Notes: generated by a model not told the origin, from the sequence alone. Counted from the first letter of the stretch, positions 21,233-32,047 are shown. The stretch: DNA of 32,047 nucleotides from Brachionus koreanus (GCA_016987375.1 PJRA01000034.1:308347-340393); one strand, 5' to 3'. A program made the numbers and translations.

Positions 21233-24200
21233 ATGGCCTCTTTATTCGATAGATACTCGGGTAGACAGTATTACGCTAAATCGGGCGAGCACGTGCCCAA
21301 ATACGGCAAACCTTTCAAAGAGAATCACATGCGTCGCAATAATGTGGATGTGAAGGCATCGAGGCCGATGAGTCTCAAAAAATCGAGCGCAACCGATCTA
21401 GCTTCGCTAAAGCTTAGACTGCGTTTGTTGGTTTTTGTCGAGAGTTCGGACGGCTCTCGTTCTCACATATTCGACTCGGATCGAAACAAAACGCCCAAGC
21501 TGAGCCGGTCGGCGCCCAGCAGCAATCAATCGAGCTCAAAATTGAACAACGAAATGAAAATGGTGTTCGGCAGCTTTCCCATGAAAATATCAAACAACAC
21601 AGCAATTAAAGTGCATAGTCTTAAAAATTCAAATAAAGCAATGATAAGTAATGTGTTCACTTATTACGATAATTCTCGTCTCGAGAGCTGTTTTTGTGTC
21701 CATAACGATGAGGAAAAATCGCAAACGGCCTCGCCAGTCTCCGTTTCACTTACATCCAACACAATACCCATAAAAAAGCCGCCACTTGTCTCATCGTCCA
21801 TACAGTCGTGTTCGTTCAATTCGAATGTCAATTCAAATGCCCAGATCAATTCGTTGTCGAGCAGTGTGCCTTGTGGCATGTTCTACGGCTCTTATGCCGG
21901 CATGTACAAGCGACTAATGCGCTCAGTTAGCAATAGTCTAATTAGCGACTCGACTACCGTGCATAATAACAGCATAGTCGAGTCAAATGAAGAATTAAAT
22001 TTTGAGTTCAACGCTGTCGGCAATTTTGATGCCAAAAACGACCCGAATGAGTCCGAACGACGATCGCTCTCGGCCTACAGCAACAATGGCAGTGTTTGCA
22101 TGCATCAATCGCTATGTGAAAAATGCGTAAGTGTTTCTCATTTATTATTTTATTTTCATGGTTGCCATGGCAACGCACACAAATGGTCATTTTAACCTAA
22201 TCACGCAAATTTAGACTATTCAACTGAGATTAATTTAATTATATTTTGTTGTTGTTGAAAAGCAACAACTATTTGATTTTTTCTTTTTCTCTAGAGGAAA
22301 CCTTAATCGAATTAAACTTAATTATTAAGACTATTTTTATGTCGACATACATTTAATTTCTTAATGCGAATGTTCTTATTGTGTATAAAGTTTTTTGATG
22401 GGTCAATTTTCAATAGATTAAATAAAAATAATTGATAAATAAAAATCTTGTTCTAAAATAACTGAATAAATAAGTGTAAAAAAAAATTAAATTAACATAA
22501 TTTTCGGCGAACATTATTTTTAAGACAATTTTTACAATTTAAAAATTTTAGTGTCTAGCACATTTTAAAATAAAAATAAAAGTCTTTGAGAAAAATATTT
22601 TACCTTAATTTTTTGTTTTTTTTTTTGTAAAAAATCATTTTTTTTTAAATTTTAATTAGAGAAAGTGAAAAATTTCCTCAAAAGACATTAAAATTGGACC
22701 TTTTTTTTTTGTTATGGATATATTTCTTAACTATTTCTTTTTCTGTTTATTGTTGCGTTCTTTAAAATGGCAAAAAACTTGATTCCCATCAGGCACAGCA
22801 ACTTTTATTATGAAAATTTTATTGTTTATTATTTTGTTATTTAATATCAAAACAAAACACTATTTAAAAAATTTAAATGAACTTTTAAATAAAAGCCTTT
22901 GAGAGATTTTTTTCTATTATTTTGACATTTGGAAAAGTAAAAATTAAAAATTTATCTGCCAAATTTTTTCTACTCTTTCACCTTTAAGAATTTTCTTGAG
23001 CCGATTAAAAGATTGTATAAACAAACTTTAATAAGTAAGCAAAAATATTACGTTCTTTGTTTGAATTTTTCTTTTTGTTATTGAATTGCATTTTTAATTA
23101 TTCATTAAGGCTCTATGCTACATTGATCAAGTACCATTTTCATTTTAACTTACCTTTTTTTTATTCTGGAATACTTGCATCTCATACAGCGATAAATAGA
23201 AACATCATCGCATTCTTCAGATAATGATATGCTTTTTTTTAATTGATATTAGTAGATGCTTAATCTTAAGATTTCTAAAAAATGGCCTAAAGAAAAGGAT
23301 CTTTTCTAGAAAAAAAAATAAAACAACAAAAATTCATTAATATATGACTATTTTAATAATGACTGAAACTTCAAACTTTAATTATTGAAATTTTTTAAGA
23401 AAAAGTTTTTGTTTATTTATTTATATGTATTAAATTGATTGTTAACTATTGAAATCTAAGCAAATAAGAAAAAGAAAAAAATTTAAATCAAAGAAATTTA
23501 ATGATGATAGATCAAAAGGCAAGCATTTTTTTTAGCTAAAATTTGGTATGAAATTTTTTACTGAAAATAAATTTATCTTTTTCGTTAATATAGTAAATAT
23601 TAATGTTGCTTGATAATCTAAATTTTCGTGTTAAGACGAGTCAAAAAAGTTTGCGTTTTTTTTTCAAACTTTCTTTATAAAACTAGAAGGACCAAGCATT
23701 TTTAAATTCACAAATAAAGTACTAGAAGTTTGTTGCTTCTAGTTTTAATTAAACAATGAAAAAAAGCCAAATTTAGCCAATCTTCAAATTATAAATCATT
23801 TTTCTCTATAGCCTTTAGCCATCTATCAGCAAACAATTCAAATCCTTTCTTGTACCAATTGCTTCTATTGCAGCCAAAAAAAACTAAGCACACCTTTCAT
23901 CAACTTTTATTTTTCCCATAATTCCTAGTTGTTTGAAGTGTAGCGTTTTCTTAAAGAAACAAAACTAACTTTTAGTTGACCAAAGAAGGATATTTTTTTG
24001 TAGTGAAACAAGCATTCGTTTTAACTGTTCAGAATAAAATTCTGCATTAATAGCATGACATTCTGGAACCAGTTAAAAGTATATTGACCCTTTGAAATTC
24101 AGCTTAACACACGTCATCGTGTTTTTATCAAAGCATCCTCTTTACATGACTGTCTGAACTGGTTGAGATGGATACAACCATTTATTTCTGTTATCATAAT

Positions 24201-27200
24201 TTCGAAAATAGATCCACTTCACATCAACTTTTCATTTAGAGAATTTTTTAAACTAGTTTTCTTCAACTTTCAATGCATCGTTGAATATCGAAATCTGTCA
24301 AATCACAAAAAACATTTTCACCTTCTACTTGTCATATTTCACCAGTTACATGTGTTGGTGTTAGGTTTTTTTTTTCCCAAAAAAAAAATGAAACTTTATT
24401 CAATTTTTTAGAATTAAATAAACAAAAAATCGAATTTCCAAAAGGAAACAACCCAAAGTACAAATTAACCTTTGGATTCAATTCTAAGCACATATATGAA
24501 ATTGAATTCATATATAAAATTTAATTATATTCGACTAATTTTAAAAATTAAATAATTTTCTAAAAGACAAAGTAATTTATTTCCATTTGATAAATTAACC
24601 ATTTTTGACCAGACGAGTTAATTTAAATAAAAAAAAAAAAATAAATAAATAAAGATTCTATCTAAAAAATTTTTTTTAATATTAAAAATTTGTTTTTATA
24701 AAGATTGAAAACAATCAATATCCGAAATATAAAATAGGAGTGGCTATTTTGTATTGTTTGCCAAGCGTGAACCGCAAGCGAAACGCATCGTTGTCGACAG
24801 GCGTTTGCACCAATTCGGGCCTGATGAGTCCGGACGGCTGCTCGCCCAAAAACTCGCCACAATCACCGACCGTTTCATCACCACTCTCCTATTCAAACTC
24901 GATAAACATAAATCAATCAAAATCGAAAAAATCATTCGATCATCAAATAGACCAATTTCCCAGCACGGAGACGCCCTCTTCGAGCACATCGTCGTCGCCA
25001 AACGTCAACACTCCGCCCAATCTAAACCTGGCATCGCTAATACGCGATAACGAAATATTCTACGAATTTCTATTCTCTCATCTGCCTCTAATCGAACACC
25101 AATTTAAACAACTCATTGAAAAAATAGCCTCTAGTTTGCCGAGCTACTTTGGCTCGGTGAAACAAGCCAAGCGTACATCCATAAACCCAAGTCAAACGAG
25201 AGTGGCCAACCAAACGTCTCTCAGTCACACTGGCACATTCACTCAGCGTTTGCTTGCAGAATTTGACGAGTATGAGCGCAAATTTAATCTGCTTTACACG
25301 TCGCCACGACTTGCCAATCCGGCTTGGCTCAGTCTTGTAAAAACAAAATGCATTAAAAAAGACCAAAAATCGACTTTTTCTCTCAGCAATACACTTTTAA
25401 ACGATTTTGTTTATTTAAACAAATTAAATAAAAAACAAACGATCATGTCATCGCCAAGTCAATTTATTCTATTGAATAAATTTGATTTTAAAAAAAATTT
25501 TCTAAAACTAGATAAATCAAATGAGACTTTAAACAGCAATAAAAACAATAATAACAATAATAATAATAATGATAATAAAGAGCGTTTATTTTTTAAGATT
25601 TTTTTATCAACTTTGTTGAAGTACCATTTGAGCTGGGTGTATACAGTGTTGCCGTCGAACGAGCTCGCACAGGACTCGATGTATTTGCGCAAACAGCAAG
25701 CCAATTGGACCAGACTATTGGAAAAAACCAATCCGTACAATCCACTATGGGCCCAATTGAGCGATTTGCACGGCGCTGTCAATCAACCGCTCAAGCTGGT
25801 CAGATGTGTGGTGGTTGGCAAGAATCGCGAGCTAGTCGAAAAAATATTGTTCATATGCAGCTATTTTATACGCTGTAGCAACTCAAGCTACTTTGACTTG
25901 CAGCAAGAGAATTTCGATTTTGAAAATTTGAAAAATGATGAAGTGCCTATTCGAATTAATTTGCGCGAAATGTCCGAGACAAAGTTTGACCCGATAGCAC
26001 ATTTGACCAGTGTGCTAAACTCGTCGGCCATTTCGTCTTCGTCCGGGAGCCGATCGGCCTCGCTTGGCTCGGTGTCTGCGTCGCCCTTTGGCAACAATTT
26101 GTCGCCAGTGTACAAAAATGACAAGGAATCGACTGCCAATGCCTACGAACTGCCTCTTATCGGCTACAAACTAAAGCAAAATGCGTCCAGATCGACCCGA
26201 ATGCAGGACAATTTTGGCTACTCGTTGCTAGCCTCCTATTGCGATGAATTTGTTTTCGAATTTGTCCTGCATGGTACTAGTGACTGCTCATTTTTAGACA
26301 CGCTACATCAAAAACTCGTTTTTAGTAAATATAACTCTATACTTGATTGTCCCATTAGTGAATCATTGTACATAGTCATTGACACTGATCAATTGTGAGT
26401 TTTTTGTTTTTTTTTTGGCTTTTTACAAAATAACAAAGTTTAAAAAAATAAAAATTTTTATAGCAGCAGCTTGAGGAATTTAGAAAAAAAAATATAAAAA
26501 AAAATTAGAAAAATTGGAGGGTGAAATTGAGATCAATTTTTTGCAGTTAGTTTGATTGTATTCTAGAAAAATTAAATTTTTGTAAATTTTAACAATTTTA
26601 AAAAAAAGTTGTTTAAATTTAAATATTCATTAATTGGCTCAACAAAAGATACTTTTATTAATTGCTTTCAACTTCCTCAACATCACCTAAATAAGCTTGT
26701 TGAGGTTTAGTAAATTTTAGTACATCAGAATAGAATAAAATTTCTAAAATTCTTTTCGTTATTTTTCTATATTATAAAAAACAGCAGTTCAGTAAATTAA
26801 AAAAAAATAAGTCTAGATTAACACTCAAAAACCGGAGGGGTCTTTTGAACCCCTTTTGTAACTTCCTTTATTTGTTTTTTATTCAATTAAATTTAATCAT
26901 TTTTTATAATTTTTTTGGCTCAATCAGATCTTAAATCAAAAAAATTATAAAATTATTTTATTTCATGATATAAAATGATTTTATTTTCATTGAAAAAAAA
27001 GTATAAATAAGATTCAAATAAAAGGATCAAAAAATTCATCCGGTCTTTGAGTGTTAAAAACAGATATGAAATGTTTTTAACAAATAAGTGTTCATTGGCA
27101 AAAGCAAACAGAGTTGTGGGACAAATTTAAAAATGTATTAAATAGTCATGATACCAGTATTATTAAAAATTAACTTGATGAGCTTAGTTGGTACACTGGA

Positions 27201-28459
27201 GTTGTTAATCGTTAGAATCAATTAACAAATGAAGTAATAGAAACATAAGCAATTGATCTACTTTAAAACAAATTAGATAAAATTTTTTTGTTACCAGAAA
27301 AATTGTCTAAAAAAAGAAATAAACCAAAATTTAAAAGTTCACCAATTCTTTTAAGCAACTCGATTAAAATTCTCTAAACTATGTTTATCTCTTTTAAATA
27401 AGCACACATTTGCCGATAAAAGCAAAGCCTAAAAACTTTTTTATTCAAATGATAAATCTTCTTGCTTAATAAACCGTTAGGCTTAATGTGGTTTTGTATG
27501 TTGCACCATGTTGCATTTACAAAAATAGTTTTTAACCTTTAAAAAAAATGCTTTTTGTATAATAATAATAATAGCTAATATTCTACAGTCAATTGAGTTT
27601 AACTAAATTAACAAGCAAGACAACTAAAGTAGACTTTTCTTTATTTAGTTTATTTCTACCGACAATATTGAATTGGTTGATCTTATTTTTTGAATGTTAC
27701 CGTAACACAATAAAATTGATAATTATGCTTATTTTTTTTTTCTTTTATTTTTCACATATATTAATTTAGAAAATCTAGTTTTCAATTTAGCTTATTAATA
27801 TTTAGTTAGTTAATTAGTTTGTTAGTTAGTTAGTTAGCGTGTTTTTGTTTAATTTTGTTCTGTTTGTTTAAATAGCTGTAAAAAAATTTAATTCAAAAAC
27901 AAAAAATTTGGACATAAATACTTTTTGATTTTCAATTTTTTTAATTTTTTCTTTCGTCAAAATAAATTTTGTTATTTTAAAAAATAAAACAAAAAAAAAC
28001 GCGATTAAATTAATTTTTTTTTTCAAGTGAAGTCAAAGTTTACTCCAGCGAATCGTCCAAGCCTGTTTTAGTAGATAAACCGATTGGTTTAGTTGATGAA
28101 TTGGTTCAGTCAGTTCTTAGTATGTCTGAATTATTTCAAAATAGTGAATTTGTAAGAAAATAATGATGACGCTAAAATGAAATTGTCTAGACCAAATTTT
28201 TTCTTAAAGGTATTGCTTCATTTGGAAGACAAACTGCAGGAATTGTACACAAAGTCAGAGACTATGAACCAAATTAAATCTCAAAGCAAAGAAATAAGCG
28301 ATGAAAAGCTCATGCAACTGATCGAGTAAGACAAATAATGTGACTTTTCATGAAAATAAAAATCTAAAATTTCTTCTTTTTTTTAGCATTAAGGATGCAA
28401 ACGATTTGGAATTTTTGAGACAAATTCAATCGGCAATTACCATACCTAGCATGTTTTAA
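21233..28459 (+). CDS. FNIP: Folliculin-interacting protein (FNIP1/FNIP2 family), complete, six exons
   Basis: FNIP binds folliculin; the pair acts at the lysosome as a GTPase-activating complex for RagC/D and contacts AMPK. Exons: 21233-22126, 22989-23034 (candidate microexon), 24738-26394, 28028-28151, 28210-28325, 28387-28459. The phases fit and total 2910 nt, or 969 residues; vertebrate FNIPs are 1100-1170. The longin-like N-terminal block has LRLRLLVFVESSDGSRSHIF (residues 61-80) and MVFGSFPMKISNNTAIKVHS (110-129). The middle block has EFLFSHLPLIEHQF, LAEFDEYERKFNLLYTSPRL and the hallmark NPYNPLWAQLSDLHGAV (about 645-661), followed by VVVGKNRELVEKILF and YFIRCS. The C-terminal block has ESLYIVIDTDQ, VDELVQSVLSMSELFQ and LLHLEDKLQELYTKS, as in known FNIPs. 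A poly-Asn tract (about 580-592) and Ser-rich loops are insertions. The start ATG sits after an A-rich stretch preceded by a possible 3' splice site (AATAG). Paralogue number cannot be decided, so FNIP is used generically. Confidence 0.94.
22989..23034 (+). CDS. FNIP: Candidate 46-bp microexon of FNIP
   Basis: The FNIP exon ending at 22126 closes on a codon boundary (TGC/GTAAGT). The exon opening at 24738 needs one base carried over to give the expected GVxxxx-like hydrophobic strand (VAILYCL). Some exon with length 3n+1 is therefore required between them. The interval 22989-23034 has a pyrimidine-rich tract plus AAG acceptor on the left and GTAAGC donor on the right, no stop in phase, and length 46. 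It encodes NFLEPIKRLYKQTLI plus the first base of an Arg codon, a basic segment where vertebrate FNIPs have a basic stretch before the same strand. I found no competing candidate by eye. Confidence 0.6.
23640..24370 (-). mobile_element. Mariner relic 2, transposase pseudogene, in FNIP intron 2
   Basis: Minus-strand translation gives DVKWIYFRNYDNRNKW then QPVQTVM, matching the first catalytic-Asp region of mariner transposases (GDExWxxxxNxxRxxxWxxxGQP). KGSIYF, LVPECHAINAEFYSEQL (the family's ELVPxGxxINAxxYCxQL) and WYKKGFELFADRWLKAIEKN (the C-terminal GIxxLxxRWxKxI block) follow. Internal stops, a deletion between the middle and C-terminal blocks, and frameshifts show it is dead. It is antisense to FNIP. 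A sub-stretch on the plus strand (24163-24411) is open only by chance. Confidence 0.78.
26822..27053. mobile_element. TTAA-bounded MITE, piggyBac-like
   Basis: A 232-bp element with 14-bp termini CACTCAAAAACCGG and (as reverse complement of the right end) CACTCAAAGACCGG, 13 of 14 identical. Each end abuts TTAA (26818-26821 and 27054-27057), the target duplication characteristic of piggyBac transposons. A short hairpin AGGGGT/ACCCCT follows the left terminus. No coding capacity. Confidence 0.78.
27498..27521 (+). repeat. Dispersed repeat end, inverted match at 32017-32040
   Basis: ATGTTGCACCATGTTGCATT plus TACA here matches the reverse complement of 32017-32040 at 22 of 24 positions. A second stretch, 26690-26800, resembles 31920-32030 in direct orientation, so these may be ends of one repeat family. 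Confidence 0.45.
27801..27839 (+). repeat. Imperfect (TTAG)n repeat
   Basis: Runs of TTAG units with small interruptions near the end of FNIP intron 3. Confidence 0.75.
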
Positions 28460-28618
28460 CCGAATATTAAAAAATGCAAAACCTCTTGTTCGAATTATAA
28501 TTATGTGTTGTCAAATTCTGATTATTATAATTATTATTATTATTATTATTCTAAATATTTTTTTTATGTACAAAATCCGGTGATTATTTTATTGTCCTCA
28601 CTCGTAATACACATTAAA

Positions 28619-28624
28619 AATAAA
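28619..28624 (+). terminator. Possible FNIP polyadenylation signal AATAAA
   Basis: A canonical AATAAA lies 160 bases downstream of the FNIP stop codon, with T-rich and GT-containing sequence following. In such an AT-rich genome this hexamer is common by chance, so the assignment rests on position only. Confidence 0.4.
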
Positions 28625-29149
28625 ATTTCAATCAGGTTTAAAGCTTTTTGAAGATGCTCAATCCAATCTTTTTTTTCTAAGACTGCCTCAAAGAGGGACT
28701 CGTTTTATAATTGAGAATATATGATTTTTTTGTTCACTTTACGTTTAAGCCATGCTCCTTCTATTTCTTTTTTGTCTCGACTATCTTAATTATTTATGTT
28801 GAATATGATTGTTTTGTAAGAAGTGGCATTGCTCAAAATGTTGACTTGTCTTTAATAATCCGTTCATTTTTCTCGCAGGGATAATTAATTTCAAGAATTA
28901 ATTAGTACTTTCTAACTTTTTTTTTCAAAAAAAAATAAAAACAAAATTTATTAAATAATTTTATTATATTTTTTATATTTAATAAAGCATATTCATAAGA
29001 ATTTTGTTTTTTTATTTTAATTTTTGAACATAAAATTAAAATTGTGAATTGTCGAAGCTCAATTCGATGAATTCGATGATCAATTCTTGGATCTAATTTA
29101 TTTTAAGAATTTTAAATTCTTTTCAAGAGTCATATAATTTTGCATTTTC

Positions 29150-29900
29150 TATAAGGTTGGTTGGTTATTTTTGATTTTAGAAACATTGTAATTCTAAAAC
29201 TTAAAGTCATATTATTTATTTTAAAATAAACAGAATTGAGTGCCCTTCAAAATGATATGTCTTACTCTTTGTTTATTTAATTCAAAGATATTTTCATAAA
29301 ATTAAAAATTTAAATAAAAAATTTGCTACTGTTATGTCATTAATGGAAAATAGGTAGTCAATCAACAACAGTAATCAATTATCAAATGACCTTTACATAA
29401 CACAATTGACGATATCTCGTCACCATAATTCGATTTTTCATCATGATTAGACAAATTTAGATATTTAACAATGCATTGAAATTTGAAGAAAACTACTTGA
29501 AAAAAAACCCTCTAGATGAACGATTTTTCAGATGGATCATTATTTTTTGATGTGAAGTGGATCTATTTTTGAAATTATGATAACAGAAATAAATGGTTGC
29601 ATAAATCTCAACCAGTTCAGACACTCATGTTGATAAAAAGACAATATTGAATGTTTGGTTTAATTTCCAAGTGTTAACATACTTTGAGCTGGTTGCAGAA
29701 GGTCATGCTATAAATTCAGAAGTTTATCAGAACTGTACAGTTAGAACGAATGTGGTTTATTTAGAGAGGAATTGAACTACTCGCTGAACAATGACTAAAG
29801 ACTATTTAGAGCATAATGGTTTATGTTTTGATGAATACTAAAATACAACTAAAATAATTTTTTTTTAAATTGATAAATTAAAGAGCAATGAACTCATCTT
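29150..29900 (+). mobile_element. Mariner relic 3
   Basis: The region opens with GGTTGGTTGGTT, reminiscent of a mariner terminus. At 29549-29596 it is nearly identical to relic 2, encoding DVKWIYF, a stop, then NYDNRNKWLHKSQPVQTLM. Downstream nucleotides match the ELVP...INA and EQL blocks in shifted frames (for example CATGCTATAAATTCAGAAGT). Stops and indels throughout. It is the most continuous of the three relics at the nucleotide level and is useful for delimiting relic 1. Confidence 0.72.
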
Positions 29901-30449
29901 AATATAAGATTTTTGATTTTTAAATAGTAATAAAATTGAAAAATTCTAAATCTCTTTAAATTTATAATTTTTATTGTAAACAAAAACATAAATATTATTT
30001 AAGTAGCTAAAAGAGTAATATAAAGAAGCTAAAGAAAGAAGCTAAAAATACAAAAAAAAATTTTTATTAATTTTTGAGAACAATCATCAACATTTAGTCA
30101 AATATTTCAATAAAATTATTGATTAAAAAAGACTTATTTTAATCGATTGATTCCAGCTCTGATGCTCTAAGATATTTTGAAAATAAAATTAATTAAATTT
30201 CGAGAATTCTCTAAAGTAATAAATAAAGTTACCTTGACTCCAGTCGGTTTTTTTTAGCTTTTTTTATATTTGAATGTGATATTTTGAAGTGAAAATGAGT
30301 GACTAAAATTAAAAAATTTATTTTTTATTAAATTAAATTTTATCATAAACTTTATCAAGAGAAAGTAAAATAAGTAAAAAGATATAGATCTTTTAATTGC
30401 ATTGATTATATAAATACAAAAATAAAATAAAATTCATTTTTTTTCAATT

Positions 30450-30455
30450 TTTATT
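30450..30455 (-). terminator. Possible polyadenylation signal of the LU-domain gene
   Basis: Minus-strand AATAAA about 60 bases after the stop codon at 30516. Plausible position, but such hexamers are frequent here. Confidence 0.4.
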
Positions 30456-30515
30456 TCATGCAAATATCTTTAAAAAATTGATTTCATTTAAAATTTTTCG
30501 TTTAAATAGTCAAAA

Positions 30516-30998
30516 TTAGAAAATTATATTGAAGAAAAAAGCTATTAATGTTGATAAAACTAATATTAAAAATCCAGCTTTCATTTGAATTGATAAATTT
30601 GAAGCATTGCAACCGTCAGTATTACAACATTTAGTTCCACCACCAGTTCCAATAAATGATCCCGTATTTACCTCCGTACATGTTTCCTGACAAGATTTGG
30701 TCGCTGTTCCAATTCCAAGAGCTGATGCATAAACAGTCTTTTTTAATCAATAAGAATTTAAAAGATTTAAATTTAATTTATAAATGATTACCTTGCAAAA
30801 ATTTTCTGTTGCGCTACAGTTTTTAAGAGTTCCTATAACTGAACCACTGCATTTATCACATACGTAGCACTCTAGAGCTTCTGAATTTAAAACAAAGCAA
30901 CCTAAAAATTAAAATATATTAAGATAGACGCTTAGCATACTGATTTAAATGTTACTTAAAATTATTGCTGAAATTGAAAAAATGGCTAGATATTTCAT
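30516..30998 (-). CDS. Small Ly6/uPAR (LU) three-finger protein, secreted and probably GPI-anchored
   Basis: Three short exons join cleanly: 30998-30956, 30901-30792, 30737-30516 (GT/AG, phases 1 and 0), giving 124 residues and a stop. Residues 1-22 form a signal peptide starting MKYLAIFSISAIILS. The mature part begins near ALECYVCDKCSGS and has ten cysteines in the LU spacing, closing with KCCNTDGCNAS, the CCxxDxCN signature of the family. The last 25 or so residues (AGFLILVLSTLIAFFFNIIF) are hydrophobic, as expected for a GPI-attachment signal. LU proteins are extracellular; family members serve as channel or receptor modulators, complement regulators and septate-junction factors, so the specific role here cannot be named. 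A TATA box lies 48 bp upstream of the ATG and an AATAAA 60 bp past the stop. The exons are too short to appear as long ORFs; the cysteine pattern and hydrophobic ends are the evidence. Confidence 0.87.
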
Positions 30999-32047
30999 TC
31001 TCGTAATTTTTCTTTATAAAAAAAATCAAATCGATTGAACAGCTCTATTTATATGCCATTCTATTACCATTGTTACCAAGGACTATTTTGCCTTGTAAAT
31101 TTGATTTTAAGGAAATTACTTAATAAAACAATTATTGCTTCTATTTAATAATTTAAAAGTTGTCATAAGTCAAATCAAATAAAATTATTGATTTTTAAGT
31201 CTCAGAATTTTAATTTTCTTAGATTCAAATCCAGTCATGTTATCAAGACAACCAATTTTTCCATTAGCTAAATAACCACAGTTTATTTTCTATTATAGTA
31301 ACACTCTAGAATCGATTTTTAATACATTTAAAAAAATTCACTTTTTTTTTAAGCAAATTATAGTTTTACTTTAAAGTTAGAAATATTTTTTTTTTGTTAG
31401 AAAATTTTCTCACTTTAATTTTTCATTTGTAAATTTTTGTCAATAAAAAATAAAATCAAACTCAAATTCATTTTAACTAAACGTTTTAAATAAAAAAAAA
31501 ATATCCAAATAAAATAATTTTTTCTAATCATGATAATCTGATAATATATGTGGCTAAATTTTTAAAAATATTAGTTTGACATCCAAAATAAATTTTTAAA
31601 CTCAAAAGAAAAGTCGAATCAATTTGATCCTGATTTATACCATTTATATGATGTTTAATTTTATAGTATTTTCTACACAACTCTTTAATTTTTAATTTTT
31701 GGTCAATTGGTAAAACAATAAACCTATTTGAGAGTGAAAGTTTTTGAATTTCATATACTAAAATCGAAAGAAACTAAGAAACCAGAGCTTGTAAATTAAA
31801 GTAATAAATAGAAAATAATCAATATATGATTTTTTTAAATTTGAGATAAAAAATAATTTTTGTTACTAATCCTTAATTTTGAATAAAATTATAATCTCCA
31901 ACTTGTAAAAATAAAATCACAATCGTTTAATTGGTTTTGTGAAATTTAGTACAATAGAACAGAACAAATAGTTAAAAAGTCTTATAACTATACTTTTAAA
32001 AGTCAAAAGCAAGTTCTGTAAATACAAAATGGTGCAACATTCAAAGT
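30999..32047. other. Upstream flank of the LU gene
   Basis: Apart from the TATA box and a repeat fragment at 31920-32040, this kilobase is AT-rich sequence with no recognisable gene or RNA. Confidence 0.55.
31046..31053 (-). promoter_or_regulatory. TATA box of the LU-domain gene
   Basis: On the minus strand the sequence reads CATATAAATAGAGC, a near-ideal TATA element (TATAAATA), 48 bp upstream of the LU gene ATG. A start about 30 bp downstream would leave a 5' UTR of roughly 20-25 bases. Confidence 0.6.

Larger units (their letters stand above)
26395..28027 (+). other. FNIP intron 3 contents
   Basis: A 1.6-kb intron bounded by GTGAGT and a T-rich TTTCAAG acceptor. It holds the TTAA-bounded MITE (26822-27053), a (TTAG)-type repeat (27801-27839), and a dispersed-repeat fragment at 26690-26800 that resembles 31920-32030. 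A stretch at 27100-27380 has broken coding-like frames (for example LWDKFKNVLNSHDTSIIKN) but no recognised family. Confidence 0.5.
28460..30515. other. FNIP to LU-gene convergent spacer
   Basis: FNIP (plus) and the LU gene (minus) converge on this 2-kb spacer, so it should contain both 3' ends. A TTA-rich microsatellite lies at 28521-28550 and a mariner relic at 29150-29900. I see no further exon. Confidence 0.6.

Noticed and set aside
22296..22330. CTCTAG acceptor considered as the next FNIP exon
   Set aside because: In phase it reads RKP then a stop, and no suitable donor follows.
24163..24411. Plus-strand 82-codon ORF
   Set aside because: It is the reverse strand of mariner relic 2.
24662..25366. 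Several overlapping ORFs on both strands over the start of the large FNIP exon
   Set aside because: They are shadow frames of a relatively GC-rich coding exon; only the FNIP frame matches a family.

Overview
This is a very AT-rich animal nuclear window. Short introns of about 57-65 bp sit beside longer, transposon-filled ones. The gene content is metazoan: Mediator, a splicing factor, folliculin-interacting protein and a Ly6/uPAR-domain protein. Compact minimal introns, extreme AT content and divergent but alignable proteins fit a small invertebrate such as a rotifer. That taxonomic guess is inference and nothing in the window proves it.

Layout. Positions 1-8457 (minus) hold eight exons of MED14, a core Mediator subunit; its C-terminal part runs off the left edge. 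Positions 8800-13015 (minus) hold a complete four-exon PUF60/half-pint gene, a poly(U)-binding splicing factor, lying 342 bp upstream of MED14 on the same strand. Positions 13016-21232 are an 8.2-kb gene-poor spacer with simple repeats and fold-back structures. Positions 21233-28459 (plus) hold a complete folliculin-interacting protein (FNIP) gene, reconstructed as six exons including a 46-bp microexon. Positions 30516-30998 (minus) hold a small three-exon gene for a secreted, probably GPI-anchored Ly6/uPAR (LU) protein with a TATA box; its exons are too short to stand out as ORFs. All splice phases are compatible, and the three complete genes give intact frames of 565, 969 and 124 residues.

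The introns form a small transposon graveyard. They carry several decayed LINE reverse-transcriptase fragments and two of three mariner remnants. There are two kinds of non-autonomous element with 8-bp target duplications (hAT-like): one GC-rich GGCCGGCC palindrome element, and one AT-rich family with two copies. A third non-autonomous element is bounded by TTAA (piggyBac-like). Several are nested: one AT-rich MITE splits the FADD motif of a LINE, and its sister copy plus a 5'-truncated LINE both sit inside the same mariner relic in a PUF60 intron.

No operon-like functional link among the four genes is evident. MED14 and PUF60 act in transcription and splicing, FNIP in Rag/mTORC1 and AMPK nutrient signalling, and the LU protein at the cell surface. 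I did not find a convincing undescribed biological system. The most useful results are the hidden LU gene, the FNIP microexon and the nested MITE families.
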